The position numbers and the translations under genes were made by a program. Under the pieces are notes generated by a model that made no database searches, had not been told where the DNA came from, and worked only from the letters and a program-made list of their open reading frames with translations. A DNA stretch of 64,000 nucleotides from Amycolatopsis cihanbeyliensis. GTDB lineage: Bacteria > Actinomycetota > Actinomycetes > Mycobacteriales > Pseudonocardiaceae. Below are positions 7,288-15,598 of the stretch, one piece after another (positions within the stretch are counted from its first letter, which is position 1; each line of letters starts with the position of its first letter). The DNA lies in contig NZ_VFML01000001.1 of the NCBI RefSeq assembly GCF_006715045.1, positions 3,812,501-3,876,500 on the forward strand, given 5' to 3'.

Positions 7288-8079
7288 ATGCGTGTCTCCG
7301 CAGCCCAGCTGCCGGCCGCCGCCGACAGCGATGACCGGGTGTTCACCACCGAGAACGCCGTGATCATGCTGGACGGCGCCACCGCGTTCCTGCCGGTACC
7401 GGTAGCCGCTGGGACCTACGCCGACCGGCTCGGGCGCCACCTGCGGGACGCGCTCAACGCCGCCCCGGACGGGGACCTTCGGGAGGTACTCGCGGGTGCG
7501 ATCGAACGTACCGCGCACGCGCTGGAGATCTCGCCGGGCGCGTCCCCTTCCAGCACGGTGACCATCGCCCGCGAACTCGAGCACACCGTGGACATCCTGG
7601 TGCTCGGCGACAACCTGGTGATGCTGCCGGACGAGACGCTGACCGACGACCGGATGGACCGGCTCGATCTCGCGCCACGCCGCAAGTACCGGGAACGCCT
7701 TGCCGCGGGCAGCGGGTACGACGATGAACACCTCGCCCTGCTCGGCGAGTTGCAGATTCGGCAGGCGGAATGCCGCAACCAGCCAGGCGGCTACTGGATC
7801 GCGGAGGCCGACCCGGCTTCGGCGGAGCACGCGCTGGTCACCACCCGAACACCGGGCTCGACGCCGTGGGCGGTACTGGCCACCGATGGCGCCTACACCA
7901 CTATGGACTACCTCGGCCTGGACGACTGGCCGACCATGCCTACCGCCGATGCCAACGACCTCGGCGCGCTGCTGCACCACTGCGAGGCATGGGAGGCACA
8001 CGCCGATCCGGATGCGCAGGAGTTACCGCGGGCCAAGCGGCACGACGACAAGAGCCTTGCGGTGGTCGCCTTCGGTTAG
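7288..8079 (+). CDS. PP2C-like (PPM-fold) protein phosphatase homologue
   Basis: A 263-residue protein beginning MRVSAAQLPAAADSDDRVFT. Signs of the PPM fold are N-A-V-I-M-L-D-G-A-T near residues 28-37 (motif with metal-binding DG), VLGDNLV around residue 110, LATDGAY near residue 195 and HDDKSLAVVAF at the C-terminus (final metal-binding Asp). It is shorter than housekeeping PP2C phosphatases and has no membrane or sensor domain. A role in dephosphorylating Ser/Thr is inferred from fold only. The preceding 266 bp hold no gene that I can support. It closes the accessory stretch that starts at tRNA-Gly. Confidence 0.65.
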   Translation: MRVSAAQLPAAADSDDRVFTTENAVIMLDGATAFLPVPVAAGTYADRLGRHLRDALNAAPDGDLREVLAGAIERTAHALEISPGASPSSTVTIARELEHTVDILVLGDNLVMLPDETLTDDRMDRLDLAPRRKYRERLAAGSGYDDEHLALLGELQIRQAECRNQPGGYWIAEADPASAEHALVTTRTPGSTPWAVLATDGAYTTMDYLGLDDWPTMPTADANDLGALLHHCEAWEAHADPDAQELPRAKRHDDKSLAVVAFG

Positions 8080-8123
8080 CCGCCGCCGAGCCGGCCGCGG
8101 GCGACCTCCCCGGCATCGGCAGA

Positions 8124-8429
8124 TCAGCCGACACCCTTGGCGGCGCGCAGGTTCAGCCGGTCCACCCGGACCTCTGCCAGGTACTGCTCGCGCTCGGCGA
8201 GGAATCGCTTCGTGTGCTCGGCGCGCTCGTGTTCCTCGAAGGCGGCCCGGTCGGCGTAGAGCTCGTAGAAGACCCTGGCGAGTGGGTCACCCTCGACCTC
8301 GTGCACGGCGTAGACGAGGGTGCCGGGTTCATGTTGCTCGATCAGCGGCAGGGTCCGCGCCACGAGCGCGTCGAACCCGCCGGCCGCGTCGGCGTCGCGC
8401 AACCTGAACAGCACGGTCAGTCCGAACAT
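8124..8429 (-). CDS. Antibiotic biosynthesis monooxygenase (ABM)-domain protein
   Basis: About 101 residues from ATG 8429, preferred because GGGGG lies just upstream; an in-frame TTG at 8456 would overlap the upstream stop. The product begins MFGLTVLFRLRDADAAGGFD and shows the ferredoxin-like ABM pattern: EPGTLVYAVHEVEGDP, then FYELYADRAAFEEHERAEHT, and a C-terminal strand. ABM proteins are small dimeric cofactor-free oxygenases or degrading enzymes for quinone-like substrates; the actual substrate here is unknown. It lies 23 bp after the MmcQ/YjbR gene. Confidence 0.85.
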   Translation of the reverse strand: MFGLTVLFRLRDADAAGGFDALVARTLPLIEQHEPGTLVYAVHEVEGDPLARVFYELYADRAAFEEHERAEHTKRFLAEREQYLAEVRVDRLNLRAAKGVG

Positions 8430-8452
8430 CACACCCCCGTTGTCGTTGTCTG

Positions 8453-8800
8453 TCAACCTGATTCGGCATCGACGGCCTTGCGCAGCGTGGCGGGAGCCTT
8501 GCGCCGCCAGGACTCCTCGATCAGCTCCGCCAGGTGCTTCCCGTCCACCCGCTCGAGGTCGACCAGGATCGAACCGTAGCCGTCGTAGTGCGGGGTGGTG
8601 TAGAAGGCGGGGTCACCGGAGTCGAGCAACGCGGCCTTCTCCTCCAGGCCGCACATCAGCACCAGCCCGCCCTCGGCCTCGGTACGCAGCCGGGCGAAAC
8701 CCTTGCCCCGCACCTTCAGTGCGGGTGTGCGGTACCAGGTCGACTCCTCGACCTCGGGCAGTCTCTTGGCGATCGCGATCGCGTCTTCCCATGTCGGCAT
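8453..8800 (-). CDS. MmcQ/YjbR-family protein
   Basis: A 115-residue protein if started at ATG 8800 (MPTWEDAIAIAKRLPEVEES); an upstream in-frame start adds an 18-residue Arg-rich stretch that looks artificial. Family marks are EESTWYRTPALKVRGKGFAR near residues 16-35 and a C-terminal HLAELIEESWRRKAP. YjbR proteins have a double-wing DNA-binding-like fold (CyaY-like), but no molecular role is firmly established. It sits between the broken GNAT gene and the ABM gene on the same strand. Confidence 0.88.
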   Translation of the reverse strand: MPTWEDAIAIAKRLPEVEESTWYRTPALKVRGKGFARLRTEAEGGLVLMCGLEEKAALLDSGDPAFYTTPHYDGYGSILVDLERVDGKHLAELIEESWRRKAPATLRKAVDAESG

Positions 8801-8850
8801 GCCGCCCATCCTCCCCGCCCGGCGGGACACGGTCTTGGCGAAACGGGAGC

Positions 8851-9272
8851 TCACGTGGTGGCGAGCAGGTCCGTCCGGAAGCGCACCCGATCCTCGCCCG
8901 GCCCGTCGTAGTCCGCCCGCACCGCGACGCCGTCCACCTCCCGGTCGCCCGGTTCCACCTGGAAACCCATCCGGCGGTGGAACGCGATCGACCCCTTGTT
9001 CCCCGGCGAGGTCACCGCGCGAACCACCTGGCGTCCCTCCACGATGGCCGCGGCGAAGAAGGTCTCGTACAGCCTGCGGGCCAGGCCCGCTCGCCGCCGT
9101 CCTCCTCCGCGATCAGGCTGGTCGAGGCAAAGTGCTGCAGGAACAGCCGGGGCAGCAGCAACGCCAGCTCGCGCGCCTGCTCGGGGGAGCGGGAGTCGCC
9201 CCACCACTGCTGCACGGCCCGGACGAGCGCCGGGTGATCGGCCTCCTCGGCGGCACGGAGGGTGATCGTCAT
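8851..9272 (-). pseudogene. GNAT acetyltransferase, internally deleted and frameshifted
   Basis: The gene starts at ATG 9272 (MTITLRAAEEADHPALVRAV), overlapping the LysR stop as ATGA. Reading is good to STSLIAEEDGGE near 9090 and then must change frame to continue GLARRLYETFFAAAIVEGRQ to the stop at 8851. In intact GNATs about 30 residues (the central beta strands before the acetyl-CoA pyrophosphate loop) lie between these parts; here they are missing. One out-of-frame deletion of roughly 95 bases near 9080-9092 would explain both the gap and the frameshift. The C-terminal SPGNKGSIAFHRRMGFQ block is intact, so decay is recent. Confidence 0.8.
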
Positions 9273-10168
9273 ACGCTCGACGGTACTGCGCCGGCCAGTG
9301 CGGCGACACCGGCGCGCACCGCCGGGTTCTCCCGGTCGGTTCGCCACACCGCGTGAATCTCCCTGCGCAGCGCGGGCTCGGGTGGGACGAGGCGCACCCC
9401 ACCCGGAACCGACTGCAATGCCAGCGGGGCGATCAGCGCCACCGCCAGCCCGGCCTCGACCAGCGCGGCCTGGGTGGGGAACTCGGTCACGATGTACCGG
9501 ACCTCCGGCTCCACCCGCTGGTTGCGGACCGCCTGCACCAGCGCCTCACCCGCCGCGCTACCCGGCCCGCAGCTGGTCCACGCGGCACCCTCGAGTTCGG
9601 CGAGATCCACGGTCTCCCGGCCGGCGAGCGGATGGTCCACGGGCAGTGCCACCATGGCCTGCTCGTCGAGCAGCAGCCGCTTGCTCACCCCTTCCGGGAT
9701 CACGGTCGGCCGGTGCGCCCAGTTCTCCGCGACCACCAGGTCCAGCTCGCCCGCCAGCAGCAACGGCATGGTGTCCACCACCTCGCCGTCCCGCAGGGTC
9801 GGCCACAGCCGGGGATGGCGTGCTCGCAACATGGTCAGCGCCGGCGCCAGCAACCTGCGGACCGTGCTCGGCATCGCGCCGATCCGCAGCGGCCCGAGGA
9901 TCTCCTCGGTCAGGTCGGCGAGGTCCGCCTCGGCCGTCACGCACTGGGTGAGCATGCGGGAGGCGTGCTCGGCCAGCACCCGCCCGGCGTGGGTGAGCCG
10001 CACACCACGTCCTCGCGGTTCGAGCAACCGGTGCCCGGTCTCCCGCTCGAGCTTGGCCAGCTTCTGGGACACGCCCGAGGGCGTCAGATGCAGTTGCTCG
10101 GCCGCGGCCGCGATCGACCCGTGCCGGTCGACCATCGCGAGCGCCTGTAGCCGGTCCAGACTCAACAC
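9269..10168 (-). CDS. LysR-family transcriptional regulator (ArgP/LysG-like)
   Basis: A 299-residue protein taken from GTG 10168, giving an N-terminus that starts at the helix-turn-helix (LSLDRLQALAMVDRHGSIAA, then LHLTPSGVSQKLAKLERETG). Residues from about 85 form the periplasmic-binding-like effector domain (LRIGAMPSTVRRLLAP, GELDLVVAENWAH). It is divergent from an EamA transporter gene, the usual partner whose transcription a LysR protein controls, with 73 bp between the starts. The TGA overlaps the ATG of the broken GNAT gene, so the two were coupled. Confidence 0.92.
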   Translation of the reverse strand: MLSLDRLQALAMVDRHGSIAAAAEQLHLTPSGVSQKLAKLERETGHRLLEPRGRGVRLTHAGRVLAEHASRMLTQCVTAEADLADLTEEILGPLRIGAMPSTVRRLLAPALTMLRARHPRLWPTLRDGEVVDTMPLLLAGELDLVVAENWAHRPTVIPEGVSKRLLLDEQAMVALPVDHPLAGRETVDLAELEGAAWTSCGPGSAAGEALVQAVRNQRVEPEVRYIVTEFPTQAALVEAGLAVALIAPLALQSVPGGVRLVPPEPALRREIHAVWRTDRENPAVRAGVAALAGAVPSSV

Positions 10169-10241
10169 GACAGCAATACTACTGAATAAGGCGAACAAAA
10201 ATTCACTTGTCCTTATCAGTTACTCCTCGCACGCTCGAGGA

Positions 10242-11204
10242 GTGACCGTTCGTTCCGATCCCCGACTCCTGCTGCTCGCCGGCGCTGCATGCATCTCGGT
10301 CTCGGCGATGTTCGTCAAGCTGTCCGGCACCAGCCCCGGGACCGCCGCGCTCTGGCGCTGCCTGCTGGCCCTGCCGGTGCTGCTGCCTCTCGCCCTGCGG
10401 GAGCCCCGGGCGGACCGCGATCCCGGCCGCACCCGCTGCCGGCTGGCCGCCGGGGTGTTCCTCGGGATCGACCTGGTGTTCTGGGGCCAGTGCGTGGCCG
10501 ATGTCGGCGCCTCGATCGCCACGGTGCTGGTCAACGTGCAGGTGGTGATCCTGCCCGGGCTGGCCTGGCTGGTCTCCAGGGAACGGCCGGCCGCACGCTT
10601 CCTGGCGACCGCCCCGCTGATGCTGCTCGCGGTGGCGCTGGCCAGCGGCGCGATCGGGCGGGCAGAACCGGGCAGCAACCCGGTGCGTGGTGCGCTGATG
10701 GGGGTCGCGGCCGGGGCGGCGTACGCGGGCTTCCTGTTCCTGCTGCGCAAGGGTGCCACACCGGGACAGCTCGTGGCGCCGGTGCGCACGGCCACGATCA
10801 GTGCCGCGGTCACGTCGCTGCTGTTCGGCCTGGTCTGGGGCGGGGTCGACCTGGCACCGGGGTGGCCCGCGTTCGGCTGGCTGGCCGCACTCGCGCTCAC
10901 CGGACAGGTGGGTGGCTGGGTGTTGGTCGGCACGGCGCTGCCCCGGTTGCGGGCGGGGGTCGGTGCCGCGTTGTTGCTGTTGCAGCCGGTGCTGGCCGTG
11001 TTGCTGGGGCTGCTCCTGCTGGACGAGCGGCCGACCGGATGGCAGCTCGCGGGCTGCGCCGCAGTGGTCACCCTGGTCTGGTTCACCACCCGAACCGCCA
11101 ACCGGCGGGGCGGAGGGAGGGCCGAGCGGTCATCGGCCAGGTGGCCGATGGGGAAGGCAACCACCGGCCCTTCGACCGAGGTTTCGCAGGTCAGCCCGCC
11201 ATAG
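10242..11204 (+). CDS. EamA-family metabolite exporter (DMT superfamily)
   Basis: A 320-residue integral membrane protein from GTG 10242 (MTVRSDPRLLLLAGAACISV). Around ten hydrophobic segments arranged as two EamA repeats are visible, with the typical ALWRCLLALPVLLPLALREP in the first repeat and LLLLQPVLAVLLGLLLLDER in the second. DMT exporters move amino acids, purines or drugs outward. The tail after GCAAVVTLVWFTTRTANRR is hydrophilic and probably cytosolic. Divergent from the LysR gene, which probably regulates it. Confidence 0.92.
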   Translation: MTVRSDPRLLLLAGAACISVSAMFVKLSGTSPGTAALWRCLLALPVLLPLALREPRADRDPGRTRCRLAAGVFLGIDLVFWGQCVADVGASIATVLVNVQVVILPGLAWLVSRERPAARFLATAPLMLLAVALASGAIGRAEPGSNPVRGALMGVAAGAAYAGFLFLLRKGATPGQLVAPVRTATISAAVTSLLFGLVWGGVDLAPGWPAFGWLAALALTGQVGGWVLVGTALPRLRAGVGAALLLLQPVLAVLLGLLLLDERPTGWQLAGCAAVVTLVWFTTRTANRRGGGRAERSSARWPMGKATTGPSTEVSQVSPP

Positions 11205-11214
11205 CTTCGAAGGC

Positions 11215-11925
11215 ATGACCTCGGCACAGACCTTCGCGCTGGCATACGGGCTGCTCGGCTTCCTGGTGATCTGGGCGGTGCTGCTCATCCCGCAGATACT
11301 CGGGCAGCAGGCCCGGTTCGGTCGGGTGCTGCCGCGCAGGCTGGCCAGGACCGCACTGGTCACGCTCTATGCCTGCCTGACCGTGGCGCTGGTACTGCTC
11401 CCCCTGCCCGGCCCCGGTGGCGGGCGGCTCGGCCAGCACATCCAACTGGTCCCGTTCCAGTGGACGGCCGATGTGGCGCGGGAGAGCGTAGGGAACCCGC
11501 TGACCACGCTGGCCTTCCAGCAACTGTCCATGAACGTGCTGCTGTTCGTCCCGCTCGGCATCTTCGCCCGCGTGCTCTGGCGGCGCGGATTCACCGGGGC
11601 CACGCTGCTGGGCCTCGCCGGGTCCGCCGCCATCGAGGTCTGCCAGTTGACCGCGAACTTCGGCACGGCGCCCTACCAGTACCGGATCTTCGACGTGGAC
11701 GACCTGATGGCGAACACCGTGGGCGCCTCGCTCGGCTGGGTACTGGCCGCGCTGTTCCTGGTGCTGCGGGCACAGGCACGGCGGGCCGACGCGCTCAGCG
11801 GCGCGACCACCCAGCCGCTTACGACGCCGGCTCGCCCAGCTCGGCCAACCGTTCCCGCCTACGCAGGGCAGCCCGCCGGGCACTACGCCGGTCCTCGAGC
11901 ACAACCGTGGTCACGGCGGCGATGA
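11215..11925 (+). CDS. VanZ-family membrane protein
   Basis: A 236-residue protein from ATG 11215 (MTSAQTFALAYGLLGFLVIW). Several membrane helices are present, and the VanZ-domain signs NVLLFVPLGIFARVLWRRGF and AAIEVCQLTANFG...YRIFDVDDLMANTVGASLGW cover residues ~100-175. VanZ proteins are linked to low-level teicoplanin resistance and cell-envelope traits; their mechanism is not settled. The last ~45 residues (TTPARPARPTVPAYAGQPAG and on) are low-complexity and overlap a convincing small gene on the other strand, so the tail may be a late extension. Confidence 0.88.
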   Translation: MTSAQTFALAYGLLGFLVIWAVLLIPQILGQQARFGRVLPRRLARTALVTLYACLTVALVLLPLPGPGGGRLGQHIQLVPFQWTADVARESVGNPLTTLAFQQLSMNVLLFVPLGIFARVLWRRGFTGATLLGLAGSAAIEVCQLTANFGTAPYQYRIFDVDDLMANTVGASLGWVLAALFLVLRAQARRADALSGATTQPLTTPARPARPTVPAYAGQPAGHYAGPRAQPWSRRR

Positions 11926-11965
11926 GCAGCAGGAGTACCAGACCGATGACGATCGCCACGTCCAC
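11819..11965 (-). CDS. 48-residue single-pass membrane protein
   Basis: GTG at 11965 preceded by AGGGGG with 5-nt spacing opens a 48-codon ORF ending at TAA 11819. The product begins MDVAIVIGLVLLLLIAAVTT: one hydrophobic helix (residues 3-23) followed by a charged helix (LEDRRSARRAALRRRERLAE). The layout matches small actinobacterial membrane proteins of unknown function. It overlaps the 3' end of the VanZ gene antisense by 107 bp. Confidence 0.55.
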   Translation of the reverse strand: MDVAIVIGLVLLLLIAAVTTVVLEDRRSARRAALRRRERLAELGEPAS

Positions 11966-12042
11966 GTCATCCCCCTTGATGCCGTCCTGTGTGCCGGATC
12001 ACACAGGGTACGCACCCGACGCCCGACTTGGCCACCCGGCTC

Positions 12043-12063
12043 CCGCACACCTCGAGTGTGCGG
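12043..12063. terminator. Hairpin between the small membrane gene and mug
   Basis: CCGCACAC (12043-12050) and GTGTGCGG (12056-12063) are perfect 8-bp arms around CTCGA. No T-run follows, so it may be a factor-dependent terminator, an operator, or neither; it lies 28 bp before the mug start. Confidence 0.3.
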
Positions 12064-12091
12064 CCTCCGGAGCCGGGGGCACACTGGCCGG

Positions 12092-12634
12092 ATGGCCGAG
12101 CGACCGACCAGGGAGCGGCTCCGAGCGGCGCACGGCCGCACGATCCCGGACGTCATCGGACCCGACCTGCGCGTGCTGTTCTGCGGAATCAACCCCGGCC
12201 TGTACTCCGGCGCCACCGGCCTGCATTTCGCCCGGCCGGGCAACCGGTTCTGGCCCGCACTGCATCGCGGCGGTTTCACTCCGCGCCTGCTCGACCCCAC
12301 CGAGCAGTGGGAGCTGCTCGATTACGGGCTCGGCATCACCAACCTGGTCGGCCGGGCGACCGCACGCGCGGACGAGCTGACCGACGCGGAACTACGCGCG
12401 GGTGGCGAGGCTCTGGTGCGCAACGTCACCCGGCACCGGCCACGCTGGCTGGCCGTGGTCGGTGTCACCGCGTACCGCACGGCCTTCGGTCGGCCGCGGG
12501 CACGGATCGGCAGGCAGGAGGAGCAGGTCGGCGGCGCCGGACTGTGGGTGCTACCGAACCCGAGCGGGCTGAACGCGCATTACAGCGTTATCACCCTTGC
12601 GGAGGAGTTCCGCGCCCTTCGTACCGCTGTTTAA
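12092..12634 (+). CDS. mug: G/U mismatch-specific uracil-DNA glycosylase
   Basis: A 180-residue protein starting MAERPTRERLRAAHGRTIPD. The MUG/TDG motif I GINPGLYSGATGLHFARPGN (residues ~32-51), followed by RFWP, contains the catalytic Asn. Motif II NPSGLNAH is near residues 151-158. Overall it parallels E. coli Mug closely in length and order. It excises uracil or ethenocytosine opposite guanine in double-stranded DNA, a relevant repair step in a high-GC genome. Stands alone. Confidence 0.94.
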   Translation: MAERPTRERLRAAHGRTIPDVIGPDLRVLFCGINPGLYSGATGLHFARPGNRFWPALHRGGFTPRLLDPTEQWELLDYGLGITNLVGRATARADELTDAELRAGGEALVRNVTRHRPRWLAVVGVTAYRTAFGRPRARIGRQEEQVGGAGLWVLPNPSGLNAHYSVITLAEEFRALRTAV

Positions 12635-12733
12635 CAACGCCACGTGTTAACAAAACCACCCCAAGCCTGGTCAATAACCCCCCTGATGGGGGAATCTTCG
12701 TCACGAAACCAATGAATGGCCGTCAAAAGCGTC

Positions 12734-12747
12734 ACGGGTTAACCCGT
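12734..12747. promoter_or_regulatory. 14-bp perfect palindrome upstream of the LuxR-type gene
   Basis: ACGGGTTAACCCGT is fully symmetric and lies 52 bp upstream of the ATG at 12799. Related GTTAAC or GTTTAAC motifs occur earlier in the same intergenic region, at the mug stop and around 12646-12651. It may be the autoregulatory site of the LuxR-type protein; this is inference from position. Confidence 0.45.
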
Positions 12748-12798
12748 CCCGAGTCCCACCAGGGAACACCGGGCCGGATGTAGCGAGACGGAGAACGC

Positions 12799-13566
12799 AT
12801 GACACAGAGCATCGGCTCGAACAGGGGCCAGCCGTTCAAGCCGGGCGCCCGGGGGCTCGGCGTGGCCGCGATCGATCCGGTGCCCCTCTACCGCGAGGGC
12901 CTGGCCGCCCTCATCCACCGCACCCCCGGCCTGTACTGGCTCGGCCACGCCGGCGCGCACCACTCCGCCCTGCAGATGTGCGAGCAGCTACGCCCGGACA
13001 CCGTGCTGGTCGACTCCGGGCTGGACCCGCAGGGCCACCTCATCCGGCTGCTCGCCGCCGGGGAACCGGGCACGATCGTGGTCGTCGTGGTCCGCGACGC
13101 GAACCGCACCCCGCACTTCCTCGCCACCGTGCTGGCCGCGGGCGCGCACGCCGCCGTGCCGAGGGCCACCGAGCCCCGCAAGCTCACCGAGGCGATCCTG
13201 CGTGCGCACGCCGACCGGCGCTACGTGGACCCGGCGCTGGCCACGCTCACCTCCCGGCCGAAGCGGCAGCCCGCAGGCCAGCCACCCGGTCAGCAGCAGG
13301 TGCACACCCAGATGCCGCTGTCCCGACGCGAGTACCAGGTGTTGCAACTGGTGGCCGAGGGGCTGGAGAACTCGGCTATCGCGAAAGTGCTCTACCTCTC
13401 CGTGGAAACGGTGCGCACGCACGTCAAAAGCATCCTGCGCAAGCTGTCCGCTCGGGACCGCACACACGCCGTGACCACCGCGTTCCGGCGCGGGATCCTC
13501 GTCGTTCGACCGGATGACTCGCTGGGAAGTAGCCCCAAAGAGCACTATTCGTCACAATCAGGCTGA
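12799..13566 (+). CDS. LuxR/NarL-type regulator with degenerate receiver domain
   Basis: A 255-residue protein beginning MTQSIGSNRGQPFKPGARGL. Residues ~22-145 follow the receiver fold (VAAIDPVPLYREGLAALIHR, DTVLVDSGL with the phospho-acceptor-position Asp), but the conserved Thr/Ser and Lys of true receivers are replaced (VVVVRDANRT, HAAVPRATEP), and only one acidic pocket residue is seen. Residues ~175-240 are a sound LuxR helix-turn-helix: LSRREYQVLQLVAEGLENSA, then VETVRTHVKSILRKL. No histidine kinase is adjacent. It probably works without classical phosphorylation. Confidence 0.88.
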   Translation: MTQSIGSNRGQPFKPGARGLGVAAIDPVPLYREGLAALIHRTPGLYWLGHAGAHHSALQMCEQLRPDTVLVDSGLDPQGHLIRLLAAGEPGTIVVVVVRDANRTPHFLATVLAAGAHAAVPRATEPRKLTEAILRAHADRRYVDPALATLTSRPKRQPAGQPPGQQQVHTQMPLSRREYQVLQLVAEGLENSAIAKVLYLSVETVRTHVKSILRKLSARDRTHAVTTAFRRGILVVRPDDSLGSSPKEHYSSQSG

Positions 13567-13582
13567 TCGGCTTGCCGTAGGT

Positions 13583-13618
13583 TACTGACAGGTAATACCC
13601 TTATGTTACCGGCGAGTA
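13583..13618. promoter_or_regulatory. Two TACY-N4-RGTA operator-like sites upstream of fadE5
   Basis: TACTGACAGGTA at 13583-13594 and TACCGGCGAGTA at 13607-13618 lie 72 and 48 bp upstream of the fadE5 ATG. The first is identical, as a reverse complement, to the site at 50817-50828 beside the tetR gene. The same pattern recurs at the fabG4-fadA2 promoter. Regulation by the TetR at 50914 is inferred. Confidence 0.55.
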
Positions 13619-13666
13619 GGGGGATGTGCCCAGCCGGAATCCCGAACACCCAAACGGAGCGACGAC

Positions 13667-15511
13667 ATGGGCCACTACAGGAGCAACGTCCGCGACCTCG
13701 AGTTCAACCTGTTCGAGGTACTCGGCGTTCAGGAGCGCCTCGGCAAGGGCGTGCTCGAACAGTCCGACGAGGAGACCGCGCGTGGCGTGCTCACCGAGCT
13801 GAACAATCTCGCCGTCGGTCCGCTGGCCGAATCCTTCGCCGACGCGGACCGCAACCCGCCGGTCTACGACCCCAAGACCTTCTCCGTCACCCTCCCGGAG
13901 TCCTTCAAGAAGAGCTACCAGCAGCTCTGGGACGGCGAGTGGTGGCGGCTCGGCCTGCCCGACCACCTCGGCGGCTTCGGCCTGCCGCCCACCGTGCAGT
14001 GGGCCGCCTCCGAGCTGATCCTCGGTGCGAACCCGGCGCTGTTCATGTACATGGCCGGGCCGAACTTCGCCATGATCGTCGACAAGAACGGCACCGAGGA
14101 GCAGAAGCGCTGGGCGCAGTTCATGATCGACCGCGCCTGGGGCGCCACCATGGTGCTCACCGAGCCGGACGCGGGATCGGACGTCGGCGCCGGCCGTACC
14201 AAGGCCATGCTGCAGGAGGACGGCTCCTGGCACCTGGACGGGGTGAAGCGCTTCATCACCTCCGGCGACCAGGACCTGACCGAGAACATCATGCACCTGG
14301 TGCTGGCCCGCCCCGAGGGCCCCGGCATCGAGCCGAAGCCCGGTACCAAGGGACTGTCCCTGTTCCTGGTGCCGAAGTTCCGGTTCGACGCGGAGACCGG
14401 TGAGCCGGGGGAGCGCAACGGCGCCTACGTGACGAACGTCGAGCACAAAATGGGCATCAAGGTGTCCACCACCTGCGAGCTGACCTTCGGCCAGCACGGC
14501 ACCCCGGCCGTCGGCTGGCTGCTCGGGGAGGTGCACGACGGCATCGCGCAGATGTTCCAGGTCATCGAGTACGCCCGGATGATGGTCGGCACCAAGGCCA
14601 TCGCCACGCTGTCCACCGGCTACCTGAACGCGCTGGACTACGCCAAGGAGCGGGTGCAGGGCGCCGACCTGCCGAACATGCTGAACAAGGCCGCGCCGCG
14701 GGTCACCATCACCCACCACCCGGACGTGCGGCGCTCGCTCATGCTGCAGAAGGCCTACGCCGAGGGCCTGCGCGGGGTGTACCTCTACACCGCGACCTAC
14801 CAGGACCAGATCTGGACGCAGGAGGGTGGCGCCGAGGCGCTGGAACTGGCCGAGCGGGTGAACGACCTGCTGCTGCCGATCGTGAAGGGCGCGGGCTCGG
14901 AGCGGGCGACCGAGCAGCTGGTGCAGTCCCTCCAGACCCTCGGTGGTTCCGGCTTCCTGCAGGACTACCCGATCGAGCAGTACATCCGGGACGCCAAGAT
15001 CGACTCCCTGTACGAGGGCACCACGGCCATCCAGTCGCTGGACTTCTTCTTCCGCAAGATCGTCCGGGACAAGGGGCAGGCGCTGGCGCACGTCGCCGGG
15101 GAGATCACCGGCTTCATCGAGTCCGAGGCCGGCAACGGCAGGCTGAAGAAGGAGCGGGAGCTGCTCAAGCAGGCGCTGGACGACACCCAGGGCATGCTCG
15201 GCGCGATGATCGGCTACCTGACCGCCTCGCAGGAGGACCCGCAGAGCGTGAACAAGGTCGGCCAGCACACGGTCCGGCTGCTGATGTCCGCGGGCGACCT
15301 GCTGGTGGGCTGGCAGTTGCTGCGGCAGGCCGAGATCGCGATGGCCAAGCTGGACGCGGGCGCCGCGGCCAAGGATGTCCCGTTCTACAACGGCAAGGTG
15401 GCCGTCGCCTCGTTCTTCGCCAAGACCGTGCTGCCGGAGCTGACCGCCCGGCGCGCGATCGTCGAGGCTGCGGACAACGACCTGATGGAGATCGACGAGG
15501 CGGCCTTCTGA
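13667..15511 (+). CDS. fadE5: Acyl-CoA dehydrogenase, FadE5 type
   Basis: A 614-residue protein beginning [20 protein letters not shown]. It resembles M. tuberculosis FadE5 (about 611 residues) nearly throughout: the N-terminal [27 protein letters not shown], the FAD-binding [52 protein letters not shown], and [20 protein letters not shown]. The long C-terminal extension distinguishes this class from 380-residue acyl-CoA dehydrogenases. It makes the 2-enoyl-CoA in fatty acyl-CoA beta-oxidation or remodelling, using FAD. In mycobacteria fadE5 adjoins fadA2 and fabG4; here those genes are at 52.5-55.4 kb. Confidence 0.95.
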   Translation: MGHYRSNVRDLEFNLFEVLGVQERLGKGVLEQSDEETARGVLTELNNLAVGPLAESFADADRNPPVYDPKTFSVTLPESFKKSYQQLWDGEWWRLGLPDHLGGFGLPPTVQWAASELILGANPALFMYMAGPNFAMIVDKNGTEEQKRWAQFMIDRAWGATMVLTEPDAGSDVGAGRTKAMLQEDGSWHLDGVKRFITSGDQDLTENIMHLVLARPEGPGIEPKPGTKGLSLFLVPKFRFDAETGEPGERNGAYVTNVEHKMGIKVSTTCELTFGQHGTPAVGWLLGEVHDGIAQMFQVIEYARMMVGTKAIATLSTGYLNALDYAKERVQGADLPNMLNKAAPRVTITHHPDVRRSLMLQKAYAEGLRGVYLYTATYQDQIWTQEGGAEALELAERVNDLLLPIVKGAGSERATEQLVQSLQTLGGSGFLQDYPIEQYIRDAKIDSLYEGTTAIQSLDFFFRKIVRDKGQALAHVAGEITGFIESEAGNGRLKKERELLKQALDDTQGMLGAMIGYLTASQEDPQSVNKVGQHTVRLLMSAGDLLVGWQLLRQAEIAMAKLDAGAAAKDVPFYNGKVAVASFFAKTVLPELTARRAIVEAADNDLMEIDEAAF

Positions 15512-15555
15512 TGCGCCGCTTGGTTCACTGACCCGCCATCCCGCGGCGGCACGCG

Positions 15556-15593
15556 AACGGGGTCGTGAGCGCACCCGCGCTCACGACCCCGTT
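15556..15593. terminator. Strong bidirectional terminator hairpin
   Basis: AACGGGGTCGTGAGCGC (15556-15572) and its exact complement at 15577-15593 form a perfect 17-bp stem with a 4-nt ACCC loop. It lies between fadE5 and a convergent gene remnant and can serve both directions. Confidence 0.85.
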
Positions 15594-15598
15594 GTCGT

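Noticed and set aside
3596..8080. A second copy of the tRNA-Gly 3' end as right attachment site
   Set aside because: I looked for the CGGGTTCGATTCCCGTC/ATCCGC words downstream and saw none, so no att pair is claimed.
12630..12660. GTTTAAC/GTTAAC words as a separate operator
   Set aside because: They are spaced irregularly and not clearly symmetric; only the palindrome at 12734-12747 is kept.
13601..15574. A 657-codon reverse frame over fadE5
   Set aside because: It is the antisense shadow of a full-length FadE5 and has no recognisable domain.
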